Assembly (NCBI RefSeq): GCF_000383595.1
Contig: NZ_KB911581.1
Span: forward strand, 1,116,001-1,180,000
Length of the DNA stretch: 64,000 bases
Origin: Streptomyces bottropensis ATCC 25435
Lineage (GTDB): Bacteria; Actinomycetota; Actinomycetes; Streptomycetales; Streptomycetaceae
Direction: 5' to 3'
A program made the position numbers and the translations under genes. Under the pieces are notes generated by a model. That model worked only from the letters and a program-made list of their open reading frames with translations, did no database searches and was not told the DNA's origin. How positions within the stretch are numbered: position 1 is the first letter of the stretch; each line of letters opens with the position of its first letter. Below, piece by piece: positions 43,432 through 53,157 of the stretch.

Positions 43432-45657
43432 ATGGCCGACGTGACACACGCGACCGACCCGAACGACCCGGCCGCGGGGCCGGGCCAGCACCCCGTCGGC
43501 CACGGCCGGTCGGCGCCTCCCACGGCCTCCGGGGTGCCCCCGAGGCCCGTGGCCTCCACGCCGTCCCTGTACTCGTCCGCGCCCCGGTCGCCGTTGTCGC
43601 CGCTGCTCCGGCGGGCGCGGCGGCGGTCCTCCGAGCTCGTCGCCGGGGTGCTGGGCGGGGCGCTGGCGGCAGGACTCGGACTGGGGGCGTTCGTCGCCCT
43701 CGTGACCGTGCTGTGGATCAGTTCGCCGTACCCGGACAGCGGGCCCGGCGGGGCACTGCACGTGGCGGCGGCGCTGTGGCTGCTCTCCCACGGCGTGGAA
43801 CTCGTCCGCACCGACACGCTCTCCGGCGCCCCCGCGCCGGTCGGCCTCGTCCCGCTCTTCCTGCTCGCCCTGCCGGTGGTCCTGCTGCACCGATCGGCCC
43901 GCGACCACGCGGGCGACGGTTCCGGGGTGAGTGCTCGTGCGACGTGGGCCGGGCTCGTCATCGGTTACGTGACCGTCGGAGCGGCGGTCACGCTCTACGC
44001 CTCGGGCGGAGTGCTGCGGCCGTCGTGGTGGTGGGCCGTGCTGTGCGTGCCGCTGCTGGCGGCGCTCGCGGCGGGTACAGGGGTGTGGGCGGCGCGCGGG
44101 CGCCCCCGGCTGCCGCTGCCCACGCTCCTCGGCGGCGCCCCGAGGACGGAGTACCGACGGCAGGTCGCGGCGGCCGCCGGACGCGCCGCCGGGGCGGGCA
44201 TGCTCGTGCTGGGCGGTGGTGGCGCTCTGCTGGTGGCCGTCTCCCTGGTGTGGCACGGCGGCGCGGCCCGCGCCTCCTTCCTCCAGCTCACCGAGGGGCT
44301 GTCCGGGCGGTTCGCCGTACTGCTCCTCTGCCTCGCCCTCGTCCCGAACGCGGCGCTGTGGGCGGCGGCCTATGCCCTCGGCCCCGGCTTCGTGCTGGGC
44401 GCCGGACACACCGTCGCCCCGCTGGAGGTGGCCGCCCCGGCAGTCCTTCTGCCCCCGTTTCCGCTGCTCGCGGCGGTCCCGGCGGGCGGGGGCATGTCCG
44501 TGTACTGGGTGGTGGGGGCGGTGCCGCTGGCCGCGGGGGTGACGGTCGGCTGGTTCACCGCGGCGCGGGCGGCCGCCGACCGGACGGCGCCGTGGTCCGC
44601 GGGGCGCACGGTCGTCGCGACCCTCCTCGCGGCCCTCCTGTCCGCCGTCGCCTTCGCCGTCCTCGCCCTCCTCGCCGGCGGGCCCCTCGGAGTGGCCGCG
44701 CTGACGGCCTTCGGACCGGTGTGGTGGCAGGCCGGCGGTGCGGCCGGGGCCTGGGTGGGTGTGGTGGGGCTGCCGGTGGCCCTGGTCGCGCGGTGGTGGC
44801 GGACGAGGCTCCGGACGAGGACGGACGCGTCCGGGGGGACCGGCCGGACGAGGACGTCGGCGGTGCCCGTGGCCAGGGAGGCGGGTGGGGCGGGGCAGGG
44901 GAAGACTCCGGGGGAGGCCGTGGGCGAGGGGACCGGACGGCGGAAGCGGTCGGGGGCGGCCGGAGTGTTCCGGCGCGGGGCGAGCGCCATCGGAGACGGG
45001 CCAACTGCCGGTGACACACCGGGCGGGCCCCGAACCGCATCCCGAACCGATTTCCGCACCGCCTCATCCCGAACCGATGCCCGAACCGATTCCCCCACTG
45101 GGTCCCGTACCGGGTCCCGGGCGGCCATGGGGCGGTCGACGGCGCCCCTCTCCGAGCCGCAACCTCATCCGCAGTCTCAGCCGCTCCCGAAGCGCCGCCG
45201 TCGATTCCCGACGTGGTTCACGGGAGCGAAGCACCGCCCGGTCGGGCCGTCGATCCCGGCCGACTCCTCGCCCGCCGTCGAGACCGGCGCCCCCGCCCCC
45301 GCCACGGACACCGCCCCCGACGCCGCCACCGGCACCGGTCCCGGCCCGGGACTCGGTAGTACCAGGGCCCTCACGCATGCCCCCAGCCACCCCAGCGCCC
45401 TCGCCACCGATGACACCCATGACACGGATCACACCGATCACACCGATCACACCGATTCCACCGACGCCCTGACGTCGTACGCCGCCGTCGATCCGTACGC
45501 CGACGAGTCCGCCGCCGTACCCCCGCCCGTCCGGGACCCCGACTCCCGCGCGGCCCGCTGGGCGGCGCTGCGCGAGGTGTCCGCACTCGACCGGGGCGCC
45601 CGGGACGACCGGGAACCCACCCCGCCCCCGCCCCCCAGCCGGGAGGAACCCGTATGA
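43432..45657 (+). CDS. DUF6350 (PerM-like) multi-pass membrane protein
   Basis: The 741-residue protein has around nine membrane segments between residues 70 and 460 ([20 protein letters not shown] onward, conserved [22 protein letters not shown]). This matches DUF6350, related to mycobacterial PerM, which supports cell division under stress. The C-terminal 280 residues are disordered and repetitive, with RTAS/RTDS runs and HTDHTDHTD encoded by a short DNA repeat near 45425-45465. ATG 43432 follows GGGAG. It lies upstream of purNH, as is usual in this genus. Confidence 0.85.
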   Translation: MADVTHATDPNDPAAGPGQHPVGHGRSAPPTASGVPPRPVASTPSLYSSAPRSPLSPLLRRARRRSSELVAGVLGGALAAGLGLGAFVALVTVLWISSPYPDSGPGGALHVAAALWLLSHGVELVRTDTLSGAPAPVGLVPLFLLALPVVLLHRSARDHAGDGSGVSARATWAGLVIGYVTVGAAVTLYASGGVLRPSWWWAVLCVPLLAALAAGTGVWAARGRPRLPLPTLLGGAPRTEYRRQVAAAAGRAAGAGMLVLGGGGALLVAVSLVWHGGAARASFLQLTEGLSGRFAVLLLCLALVPNAALWAAAYALGPGFVLGAGHTVAPLEVAAPAVLLPPFPLLAAVPAGGGMSVYWVVGAVPLAAGVTVGWFTAARAAADRTAPWSAGRTVVATLLAALLSAVAFAVLALLAGGPLGVAALTAFGPVWWQAGGAAGAWVGVVGLPVALVARWWRTRLRTRTDASGGTGRTRTSAVPVAREAGGAGQGKTPGEAVGEGTGRRKRSGAAGVFRRGASAIGDGPTAGDTPGGPRTASRTDFRTASSRTDARTDSPTGSRTGSRAAMGRSTAPLSEPQPHPQSQPLPKRRRRFPTWFTGAKHRPVGPSIPADSSPAVETGAPAPATDTAPDAATGTGPGPGLGSTRALTHAPSHPSALATDDTHDTDHTDHTDHTDSTDALTSYAAVDPYADESAAVPPPVRDPDSRAARWAALREVSALDRGARDDREPTPPPPPSREEPV

Positions 45658-45663
45658 CGAACC

Positions 45664-45701
45664 GAAGGCGCGCCGCCGATGACCATCGACGGCGCGCCTT
45701 C
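45664..45701. terminator. Bidirectional terminator
   Basis: GAAGGCGCGCC (45664-45674) and GGCGCGCCTTC (45691-45701) form a perfect 11-bp stem between convergent genes. Confidence 0.8.
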
Positions 45702-45724
45702 GCGCAGCTCTGCCCGGGGCGCTC

Positions 45725-46519
45725 CTACTGCGCGCCCAGAATCTGCCGCAGCGGGCCCTCCGGCAGGAGCTCCTTGCAGGCCTTCGCGGAGGTGGTCGTC
45801 AGGGAGTCGTTGACGCAGGTGTAGTAGTCCCGGTACACGAACTGGGCCGTGAAGGTGATGGCGACGATGGCGAGGGCGATCGTCGAGGTCACGAGGCCGC
45901 TGATGGCAGCCGTCCGCTGGGGCCGGCCGCTCGGCTCGGGTGCCGCCGGCCGGTCCGGGTCCGGGGTGGCGGGCTTGGCGCGCAGGGCGCTGACGGCCCA
46001 GTACACGGCCAGGGAGCCGAGCAGCAGGGCGACGTACGTCCAGGCGAAGAGGGCGAAGAAGAAGGCCCACATGCCGCAGAGCAACGAGTACCGCGCGCGG
46101 CGCTGGGCGGGGTCCGTCGGGTCCCAGCGCAGGCCGCTGCCCGGACCGCCCTCGGGGCCCTGGCCGGAGCCGCCGGGTCCACCCGGACCGCCCTGGCCCC
46201 CGGCGCCCTGACCGAAGGGTCCGCCGGACGAGCGGCCGGGCTGCCGGTCGCTCCACTGACTGCCCCACGGCGAGTGACCACCACCGCGCCCGGCTTCGTC
46301 GTCGGCACCCTGGCCGTCGGGCCGGCGTGGCCGCCACGGCCGGTCGGGCGAGCCCTCGGGCGGCGGCGCGAACGGGTTGTCGTCCGAAGCGCCTGCGCCC
46401 TGGCCCCGCCCGGGCTGCCCGGACTGCTCGGGGGTGTCCTCGCTCTCGCGCGGAGGCGTGGGCGAAGAACTCCGCTCGCGCAGCAGGAGCGGAGGAAGGC
46501 GGAAACTGCGGTCCGGCAT
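45725..46519 (-). CDS. Pro/Gly-rich membrane protein
   Basis: The first 145 residues are Pro/Gly/Arg/Gln-rich and disordered. Then come two close membrane segments ([30 protein letters not shown]) and a third ([24 protein letters not shown]), with a short Cys-containing extracellular end. It resembles DUF4190-like small membrane proteins in layout. ATG 46519 has GGGGAAG 14 nt upstream; longer starts are possible. Function unknown. Confidence 0.7.
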   Translation of the reverse strand: MPDRSFRLPPLLLRERSSSPTPPRESEDTPEQSGQPGRGQGAGASDDNPFAPPPEGSPDRPWRPRRPDGQGADDEAGRGGGHSPWGSQWSDRQPGRSSGGPFGQGAGGQGGPGGPGGSGQGPEGGPGSGLRWDPTDPAQRRARYSLLCGMWAFFFALFAWTYVALLLGSLAVYWAVSALRAKPATPDPDRPAAPEPSGRPQRTAAISGLVTSTIALAIVAITFTAQFVYRDYYTCVNDSLTTTSAKACKELLPEGPLRQILGAQ

Positions 46520-46869
46520 CAGGAGTGCGTCTTCCCCTTGGTGAGTACGGCGGTGAAATCTACTGGTAGCGCATGAGCTGTCACTCCTTGAACGCCACAC
46601 ACGCCGACCGCGTTCCCGAGCCCACTCCTGGCAGACGCTACCTTCCGGCCACGCCCCCGTCCCACGGGGGCCGTCCGGTGTGCCGGTATCGTTGCTGACG
46701 GTCGGCCGCTTCGTAGACTTCCCCGTATCGGGGGACGCGAAGCATTCGTATGAAAGTACAAGTGCACGTGCGAGTACGGCGGACCTGAACGTTCTCCTGC
46801 GGAACCCGCAGAGGCAGTACCCGTAGAAGCAGCACCCGTAGAAGCAGTACCCGTAGAAAGGGCCCCACC
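46520..46869. other. Divergent promoter region before purN
   Basis: TATCGT near 46686 is a possible -10 box for purN. The 15-bp repeats at 46805-46862 end in the purN ribosome binding site. No gene is supported. Confidence 0.45.
46805..46862. repeat. 15-bp tandem repeat ending in the purN ribosome binding site
   Basis: Units CCCGCAGAGGCAGTA (46805-46819), CCCGTAGAAGCAGCA (46820-46834), CCCGTAGAAGCAGTA (46835-46849) and a final CCCGTAGAAAGGG (46850-46862), whose GAAAGGG is the likely purN ribosome binding site. Confidence 0.9.
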
Positions 46870-47499
46870 GTGGCCGCCAAGCCCGTGGCCAAGCGCCTCG
46901 TCGTGTTGGTCTCCGGATCCGGCACCAACCTCCAGGCGCTGCTGGACGCCATCGCCGCGGCCGGTGTCGAGGCCTACGGCGCCGAGATCGTGGCCGTCGG
47001 AGCCGACCGCGGTGGCATCGAGGGGCTCGCCCGCGCCGAGCGCGCCGGGCTGCCGACCTTCGTGTGCCGGGTCAAGGACCACGCGACGCGTGACGAGTGG
47101 GACGCGGCGCTCGCCGACGCCGTCGCCGCGTACGAGCCGGATCTCGTCGTCTCCGCAGGGTTCATGAAGATCGTGGGGAAGCGGTTCCTGGCGCGGTTCG
47201 GCGGGCGGTTCGTCAACACCCACCCGGCCCTCCTCCCCAGTTTCCCGGGGGCCCACGGCGTGCGGGACGCGCTCGCGTACGGCGCCCGGGTCACCGGCTG
47301 CACCGTCCACTTCGTCGACGACGGCGTCGACACCGGGCCGATCATCGCGCAGGGCGTGGTGGAGGTCCGGGACGAGGACGACGAGAGCGCTCTGCACGAG
47401 CGCATCAAGGAAGTCGAGCGAAGGCTGCTCGTCGATGTCGTGGGGCGGCTCGCCCGCAACGGCTATCGCATTGAGGGACGAAAGGTAGTTATCCAGTGA
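46870..47499 (+). CDS. purN: Phosphoribosylglycinamide formyltransferase 1
   Basis: PurN transfers a formyl group from 10-formyl-tetrahydrofolate to GAR in purine synthesis. The 209-residue protein has the phosphate loop [14 protein letters not shown], the catalytic [13 protein letters not shown] region with the preceding NTHPA, and the Asp of [14 protein letters not shown] 46870 follows GAAAGGG. Its stop overlaps purH (GTGA). Confidence 0.96.
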   Translation: MAAKPVAKRLVVLVSGSGTNLQALLDAIAAAGVEAYGAEIVAVGADRGGIEGLARAERAGLPTFVCRVKDHATRDEWDAALADAVAAYEPDLVVSAGFMKIVGKRFLARFGGRFVNTHPALLPSFPGAHGVRDALAYGARVTGCTVHFVDDGVDTGPIIAQGVVEVRDEDDESALHERIKEVERRLLVDVVGRLARNGYRIEGRKVVIQ

Positions 47500-49088
47500 C
47501 CGCCGACAGCACTGTCACGGCCGGCCAGAGCGGCACGAGCGACCAGCGGGTCATCCGTCGCGCGCTCGTCAGTGTCTACGACAAGACGGGCCTCGAAGAC
47601 CTCGCGCGCGGCCTGCACGAGGCGGGCGTCGAACTCGTCTCCACCGGGTCCACCGCCGGGCGTATCGCCGCTGCCGGTGTCCCCGTCACCAAGGTCGAGG
47701 AGCTGACCGGCTTCCCCGAGTGCCTGGACGGCCGGGTCAAGACCCTGCACCCCAAGGTGCACGCGGGCATCCTCGCCGACCTGCGCCTGGAGGACCACCG
47801 GCGCCAGCTCGCCGAGCTGGGCGTCGAGCCGTTCGACCTCGTCGTCGTGAACCTCTACCCGTTCCGGGAGACCGTCGCCTCCGGCGCCACCCCCGACGAG
47901 TGCGTCGAGCAGATCGACATCGGCGGCCCCTCGATGGTCCGCGCCGCCGCCAAGAACCACCCCTCCGTCGCGGTCGTCACCAGCCCCGCCCGGTACGCCG
48001 ACGTCCTCGCGGCCGTGCAGCACGGCGGCTTCGACCTGACCACCCGCAAGCGGCTCGCGGCCGAGGCCTTCCAGCACACGGCCGCCTACGACGTGGCGGT
48101 GGCCTCCTGGTTCGCGTCCTCGTACGCGCCGGCCGACGACTCGCAGTTCCCCGACTTCCTCGGGGCGACCTGGGAGCGCGCGCACACCCTGCGCTACGGC
48201 GAGAACCCGCACCAGCCGGCCGCGCTCTACGTTTCCGGGACCGGCGGTCTCGCCGAGGCCGAGCAGCTGCACGGCAAGGAGATGTCGTACAACAACTACA
48301 CGGACACGGACGCCGCGCGCCGTGCCGCGTACGACCATGACGAGCCCGCCGTCGCGATCATCAAGCACGCGAACCCGTGCGGGATCGCGGTCGGCGCGGA
48401 TGTCGCCGAGGCGCACCGCAAGGCGCACGCGTGCGACCCGCTGTCGGCGTTCGGCGGTGTGATCGCGGTCAACCGGCCGGTCTCGAAGGAGATGGCCGAG
48501 CAGGTCGCCGAGATCTTCACCGAGGTGATCGTCGCGCCCGACTACGAGGACGGCGCGCTGGAGGCCCTCGCGAAGAAGAAGAACATCCGGGTGCTGAAGG
48601 CGCCGGGCGCGCCCGCCGCCCCGGTCGAGGTCAAGCCCGTCGACGGCGGCGCTCTCCTCCAGGTGACCGACCGGCTCCAGGCCGACGGTGACGACCCCGC
48701 CCACTGGACCCTGGCCACCGGGGACGCCCTGTCCGCCGACGAGCTGGCCGAGCTGGCGTTCGCCTGGAAGGCCTGCCGCGCGGTCAAGTCCAACGCGATC
48801 CTGCTGGCCAAGGACGGCGCCTCGGTGGGCGTCGGGATGGGCCAGGTCAACCGTGTCGACTCCGCCAAGCTCGCCGTCGAGCGCGCCGGGGCCGAGCGCG
48901 CGCGGGGCGCGTACGCCGCCTCCGACGCGTTCTTCCCCTTCCCGGACGGGCTGGAGATCCTGACCGCGGCCGGAGTCAAGGCCGTGGTGCAGCCGGGCGG
49001 TTCGGTCCGTGACGAGCTGGTCGTCGAGGCCGCGCAGAAGGCGGGCGTGACGATGTACTTCACGGGGACGCGGCACTTCTTCCACTGA
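47496..49088 (+). CDS. purH: Bifunctional AICAR transformylase / IMP cyclohydrolase
   Basis: PurH carries out the last two steps to IMP. The N-terminal IMP cyclohydrolase half shows [16 protein letters not shown] and [12 protein letters not shown]. The C-terminal transformylase half shows the catalytic Lys-His region [10 protein letters not shown] and [20 protein letters not shown]. At 530 residues it has the normal length. It consumes AICAR (ZMP), the ligand of the riboswitch before glyA further on. It is coupled to purN. Confidence 0.97.
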   Translation: MTADSTVTAGQSGTSDQRVIRRALVSVYDKTGLEDLARGLHEAGVELVSTGSTAGRIAAAGVPVTKVEELTGFPECLDGRVKTLHPKVHAGILADLRLEDHRRQLAELGVEPFDLVVVNLYPFRETVASGATPDECVEQIDIGGPSMVRAAAKNHPSVAVVTSPARYADVLAAVQHGGFDLTTRKRLAAEAFQHTAAYDVAVASWFASSYAPADDSQFPDFLGATWERAHTLRYGENPHQPAALYVSGTGGLAEAEQLHGKEMSYNNYTDTDAARRAAYDHDEPAVAIIKHANPCGIAVGADVAEAHRKAHACDPLSAFGGVIAVNRPVSKEMAEQVAEIFTEVIVAPDYEDGALEALAKKKNIRVLKAPGAPAAPVEVKPVDGGALLQVTDRLQADGDDPAHWTLATGDALSADELAELAFAWKACRAVKSNAILLAKDGASVGVGMGQVNRVDSAKLAVERAGAERARGAYAASDAFFPFPDGLEILTAAGVKAVVQPGGSVRDELVVEAAQKAGVTMYFTGTRHFFH

Positions 49089-49121
49089 TCGGCTGCACTG
49101 ATCGGCTGCACTGATCGGCTC
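49083..49121. repeat. 13-bp tandem repeat after purH
   Basis: CACTGATCGGCTG occurs three times in tandem (the third copy ends in C), immediately overlapping the purH stop. Related GTGAGCCGA repeats follow to about 49175. Confidence 0.85.
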
Positions 49122-49175
49122 CACCGAGCGCCGCGCCGATGGCGTGAGCCGAAGACGTGAGCCGATGGCGTGAGA

Positions 49176-49210
49176 CGAAGGGTCCGTCGGGTACACCGGC
49201 GGACCCTTCG
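49176..49210 (+). terminator. Terminator of purNH
   Basis: CGAAGGGTCCG (49176-49186) pairs perfectly with CGGACCCTTCG (49200-49210). Confidence 0.8.
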
Positions 49211-49326
49211 GCGTGTCCGCCTGGGGCGGGAGCATGCGGAATGGCCGATACCCCGGTGCACAGGCGTGGGCTCCGCTGCGAGGGTCGAGAGGTCCGTTCC
49301 GTCGACAGGGACTCAGGGGGTCGGTC

Positions 49327-49692
49327 ATGCGCACCAGGGCGAGTGGTTCACGCCGGGCGGCGGCCGTAGGGGCGGTGCTCGCCGTCGCGTTCGGTACGGG
49401 GATGAGCGGCGCCACGGCCGCGAGCGCCGCCGGGGACGAGGCGGTGGTGCCCTGTCTCCGCGGGTACGTCTGCCTCCAGCCGCTGCTCGGCGCCCAGCCG
49501 GTCATGGTGAGAGAGGGCGACCGGGCCACGTACAGCCCGGCCCTGCGGGTCACCGCGGTCGTCAACGCCACGAACACGCCCTACTGCGTCGGCGGCACCC
49601 TGAGCTATCCGCTCGGGCCCGGCCAGACGCAGAGCTACGACCACGGCGTGAACCAGCTGTCACCGGCGAGCGGCAGCTTCTGCCCGCTCTGA
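49327..49692 (+). CDS. Small secreted protein, peptidase-inhibitor-I36-like
   Basis: The 121-residue protein has a signal peptide ([24 protein letters not shown]) and a compact mature part with four Cys (CLRGYVC, PYCVGG, SFCPL), likely two disulfides. The CLRGYVCLQ pattern recalls peptidase inhibitor family I36, but length and similarity are too small to be firm. ATG 49327 follows AGGGGG. Confidence 0.7.
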   Translation: MRTRASGSRRAAAVGAVLAVAFGTGMSGATAASAAGDEAVVPCLRGYVCLQPLLGAQPVMVREGDRATYSPALRVTAVVNATNTPYCVGGTLSYPLGPGQTQSYDHGVNQLSPASGSFCPL

Positions 49693-49698
49693 CACACC

Positions 49699-49746
49699 GA
49701 GGGCCGTGCCCCCGCGTACGGGAGGCACGGCCCCTCGGGTGCGGTG
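49699..49746. terminator. Terminator between convergent genes
   Basis: GGGCCGTGCC (49701-49710) pairs with GGCACGGCCC (49734-49743). Confidence 0.75.
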
Positions 49747-49754
49747 CCCGGCGC

Positions 49755-50333
49755 TCAGTAGCGCGGGCGGTTGAACCACGCCTTGCCGTTGGCGTTGCCG
49801 ACGAAGACGGCTATCAGGATGCCCAGCACCAGGTGGACCAGGCCGATCAGGATGAACGGGAAGACGCCCAGGACCGCGGTGATGATGCCGAAGACCAGGG
49901 TGGCGACGCGTACGCCGTTGCCGCCGGACTTGAACTTCACGGCCATCATGACCGCGTAGACGAGCCAGGCCGCCGCGAATATGGCGGTCGCCACCATCTG
50001 GCCGATGGGGACGTTGCCGAGCGCCTCGGCGAGGGCGGGGTCCTCGGCCTTGTCGCTCGCCGCGGAGACGAGGATCGCGCCGATGGCGTAGAGCAGCACG
50101 CCGACGGCCTGGAGGCCGACGATCACCCACAGCATGATGCGGGCCGCGTTCACCGAACTCGGCATGGTCTCGGGTGCGTTCGGGTAGCCGCCGTAGCCCT
50201 GGGAGACCGGCGGTGCGCTCGGGTAGCCGTACCCGGGCTGCTGGGGCGGGGTCTGCTGCGGGTAGCCGTAGCCCTGGGCGGGCGGCTGCTGCTGGGGCTG
50301 GCCGTACGGGTTGTTCGGGTCGCCGAAGCTCAT
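49755..50333 (-). CDS. Small membrane protein with Pro/Gln/Tyr-rich N-terminus
   Basis: A 60-residue [19 protein letters not shown] cytoplasmic tail leads to four membrane segments ([77 protein letters not shown]). The layout resembles DUF4064 or other small tetraspan proteins of actinomycetes; function is unknown. ATG 50333 has GGAGG 10 nt upstream. It diverges from folD. Confidence 0.78.
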   Translation of the reverse strand: MSFGDPNNPYGQPQQQPPAQGYGYPQQTPPQQPGYGYPSAPPVSQGYGGYPNAPETMPSSVNAARIMLWVIVGLQAVGVLLYAIGAILVSAASDKAEDPALAEALGNVPIGQMVATAIFAAAWLVYAVMMAVKFKSGGNGVRVATLVFGIITAVLGVFPFILIGLVHLVLGILIAVFVGNANGKAWFNRPRY

Positions 50334-50464
50334 CTCGGGGTTTCCTCCGTTGCCTGGTGCGGGGACGCGCGGCACGGTTCGGAGGAATGCCCTGGAACTT
50401 TTGAAATGGTCACGCCCCCCGGCAGTGCCCGCGGCACTGTGACCCAATCGTTTTATATGCCTGC

Positions 50465-50515
50465 TCGGATGTCCAGGGAGATTGCTCGGGTGTTGTGCAA
50501 GTGCAACACATCCGA
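50465..50515. promoter_or_regulatory. Nested inverted repeats in the folD divergent promoter region
   Basis: Outer arms TCGGATGT (50465-50472) and ACATCCGA (50508-50515), and inner arms TGTTG (50491-50495) and CAACA (50504-50508). A TTATAT stretch lies just upstream near 50452. This is a candidate operator for the membrane protein or for folD. Confidence 0.45.
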
Positions 50516-50618
50516 TCTTGTCCGGCACGGGCGGCGATCCGGCCCGGTACAGGTCGGAAGGCGTCCGCCAGCTGACCGGATTGGAACCCGGCACCGGTCA
50601 TCCGCGAAGATTGGGGCC

Positions 50619-51473
50619 ATGAGCGCCCAGATTCTCGATGGCAAGGCCACCGCAGCCGCGATCAAGTCCGATCTGACCGCCCGCGTGGCGGTGCTGAAGG
50701 AGAAGGGCATCACGCCCGGACTCGGCACGATCCTGGTCGGCGAAGACCCCGGCAGTCAGAAGTACGTCGCGGGCAAGCACCGCGACTGCGCGCAGGTCGG
50801 CATCGCGTCCATCCAGCGTGAACTGCCCGCGACCGCGACACAGGAGGAGATCGAGGCGGTGGTGCGGGAACTCAACGAGGACCCCGCCTGCACCGGTTAC
50901 ATCGTCCAGCTGCCGCTGCCCAAGGGCATCGACGAGAACCGCATCCTCGAACTGATGGACCCCGACAAGGACGCGGACGGTCTGCACCCGATGAACCTCG
51001 GGCGCCTCGTCCTCAACGAGCCCGCCCCGCTGCCCTGCACCCCGAACGGCGTCCTCACCCTCCTGCGCCGGTACGGCGTCGAGATCAAGGGCGCCGAGGT
51101 CGTGGTCGTCGGGCGTGGTGTGACGATCGGGCGTCCGATGCCGCTGCTGCTCACCCGGCGCAGCGAGAACGCGACGGTGACCCAGTGCCACACCGGCACG
51201 CGTGATCTGGCCGCGCACCTGCGGAAGGCGGACATCATCGTCGCCGCGGCCGGCTCCGCCCACCTGATCCGGCCCGAGGACGTGAAGCCGGGCGCCGCCG
51301 TCCTCGACGTCGGTGTGTCCCGCTCCGCGGAGGGCAAGATCGTCGGCGACGTCCACCCCGGCGTCGCGGAGGTCGCCGGCTGGATCTCTCCCAACCCCGG
51401 CGGCGTCGGCCCGATGACCCGCGCCCAGCTGCTCGTCAACGTGGTGGAGGCGGCGGAGCGCAGTGCCGGCTGA
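50619..51473 (+). CDS. folD: Methylenetetrahydrofolate dehydrogenase / cyclohydrolase
   Basis: FolD makes 10-formyl-tetrahydrofolate from methylene-tetrahydrofolate, the formyl donor of PurN and PurH. The 284-residue protein has the catalytic Lys region [12 protein letters not shown], the QLPLPKGID signature, [13 protein letters not shown] and the NADP-binding [13 protein letters not shown] 50619 is the only reasonable start. It overlaps the DUF3017 gene downstream. Confidence 0.97.
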   Translation: MSAQILDGKATAAAIKSDLTARVAVLKEKGITPGLGTILVGEDPGSQKYVAGKHRDCAQVGIASIQRELPATATQEEIEAVVRELNEDPACTGYIVQLPLPKGIDENRILELMDPDKDADGLHPMNLGRLVLNEPAPLPCTPNGVLTLLRRYGVEIKGAEVVVVGRGVTIGRPMPLLLTRRSENATVTQCHTGTRDLAAHLRKADIIVAAAGSAHLIRPEDVKPGAAVLDVGVSRSAEGKIVGDVHPGVAEVAGWISPNPGGVGPMTRAQLLVNVVEAAERSAG

Positions 51474-52323
51474 CGGCGGGGCGGAGGGCATTTCCGGGGC
51501 ACCGCGGGGGTCGGGCGCCTCCGGTACGCCCGGCACGGCGGAGACCTCCGGAACCTCCGAGGAGTCAGGCACGGCGGAGACCTCCGGGACCTCCGAGGAG
51601 CCAGGGGCGGCGGGGGCCCCGACCCCTTCGACGCAGGCAAAGGCTTCAGCCGAGGCCGGGCCGCTCGTGACTTCGTCTTCGCCCGACGCTTCGCCCGGCG
51701 GTGGGTCCGGCGGTGGGTCCGGGGAGACGGCGGGCGGACCTAGGGCCACGGAACGGTCCGGGACGACGACGGACGGGGCTGCGGCGGACGAGAGCGCGGC
51801 TTCGGAAAGGGTGGACATGGCGAAGACCGCCGGGACGACCGGGGTGGCCGGTACGACCGAGGCCGCGGACGAGATCGAGGTCCGTGATCACATCAGCGTG
51901 CCCGATGCCGAAGGGAACCCCGTTCGCGGCACCCGGCGGTTCCCGATGTTCACCAGGGACACCGCGCGGCCCGAGGGCGGTGGCCGGGCGGCGCCGCGTG
52001 AGGCGCCCGCGCCCGTCCGCCAGTGGCCGATCCTCGCCGTCCTGTCCACCGTGGGGCTCGGGCTGCTGCTCACCGCGCTGGACGCGTTCCGGGTCGGCAC
52101 GATCCTGATCGGGGCCGCGATGCTCGGCGGCGCGGTGCTGCGCTGGGCCGTCCGGGATGTCGGCATGCTCGCCGTCCGCTCCCGCTTCACGGACATGGCC
52201 ACGTACATCTTCCTGGGCACCGCCATCGTGCTCCTCGCGCTGATGGCCCAGCCGAAGCCGCTGCTGGAGATCCCGTTCCTCAAGGACACCCTGCACTTCA
52301 CGGTGGGCGACGAGGCCGGCTGA
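51463..52323 (+). CDS. DUF3017 membrane protein with long repetitive N-terminus
   Basis: The C-terminal 110 residues form three membrane segments ([58 protein letters not shown]) typical of DUF3017. The first 170 residues are low-complexity Gly/Ser/Thr/Ala and include a duplicated 12-residue [11 protein letters not shown] unit from a 36-bp DNA repeat. GTG 51463 overlaps folD by 11 nt. An internal ATG at 51817 would give a protein closer to the usual DUF3017 length, so the real start is open. Confidence 0.7.
   Translation: MPADGGAEGISGAPRGSGASGTPGTAETSGTSEESGTAETSGTSEEPGAAGAPTPSTQAKASAEAGPLVTSSSPDASPGGGSGGGSGETAGGPRATERSGTTTDGAAADESAASERVDMAKTAGTTGVAGTTEAADEIEVRDHISVPDAEGNPVRGTRRFPMFTRDTARPEGGGRAAPREAPAPVRQWPILAVLSTVGLGLLLTALDAFRVGTILIGAAMLGGAVLRWAVRDVGMLAVRSRFTDMATYIFLGTAIVLLALMAQPKPLLEIPFLKDTLHFTVGDEAG
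51532..51603. repeat. 36-bp tandem repeat, two copies
   Basis: Units 51532-51567 and 51568-51603, starting GGCACGGCGGAGACCTCCGG, differ at two positions. Confidence 0.9.
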
Positions 52324-52357
52324 GCTGTTTCGCCCCGCCCCGGCCCCCGAGCGCGTA

Positions 52358-52403
52358 CGACGGCGGTCCGTCCCCTCCCCCGAGTAAGGACGGACCGCCG
52401 TCG
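52358..52403 (+). terminator. Strong terminator after folD-DUF3017
   Basis: A perfect 16-bp stem, CGACGGCGGTCCGTCC (52358-52373) with its complement at 52388-52403. Confidence 0.88.
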
Positions 52404-53157
52404 CGTTCCACGTTCCTGCACGGTGAAGGCCGCCTTCAACACCTGTCAGCCCGCTGTGGCACGGAAGTGACCATTCCGCCACGGTGTCCGCGCCGCGCGA
52501 CGACGGCGGCACCCGGACGTCATCCGCGCGCCCCCTCGCCACGCCCTTCGTTCCCCCTGCCACGCCCTTCGTTCCGCCTCGCCTCGCTTTGCCTCACCCC
52601 ATGAGGCCGGCCGGGTCGGTTACCTCTCCGCGCCTCTGTGCCTTCCGGCATTTACTGACGCACACGCGTCGCACGAGTCTGTGTGCGACCCGCGTGACGT
52701 GGAGATGCCGTCGGTGTGCCGCTGTGCCGGCAGGTCCGAGGGGTGTGGCACGTGGACCTTCAATACCAGGGCGGACAAGGGTATTTGGGGCGGTCCGGGA
52801 CGTCCCGTGTGGGGACCTGCGATTCCGCCCGGAATCCGGGACGTCGGTGGGACACTGGAACGCTGACGGTGCGGGGGGCGTGCGCGGCGCGCGGCCCTGC
52901 CCGGAATGCACCCGCGCGCCCCTTTCCGGGGAACTGGCATCCCGACCGGGCGCATCCCAGTGGGTAGGCCAGAACGGGGCTCCGGAGAGGGCCTCGGGAC
53001 CGACGGGCAGGTCCCGGACCAGGATTCAGCGAGGGCATCATGCGTGGCACGCGGACAGCGGGCACGGGGGGACAGTCCAGAGTCGTACGGAGATCCGTAC
53101 GGGCATCTGTACGAAGAGTCGTACGGAGATCCGTACGGGGGGAAGAGGGGGGAAGAA
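52404..53157. other. Long interval before the HTH gene
   Basis: Open frames exist but none has a convincing start or product. The right end holds the palindrome pair at 53084-53137 and a purine-rich ribosome binding region (GGAAGAGGGGGGAAGAA). Confidence 0.45.
53084..53137. promoter_or_regulatory. Two perfect 18-bp palindromes upstream of the HTH gene
   Basis: CGTACGGAGATCCGTACG occurs at 53084-53101 and 53120-53137, 36 bp apart, with a weaker related CTGTACG between them. They end about 20 nt before the ATG at 53158 and look like operators, perhaps for the HTH protein itself. Confidence 0.6.
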
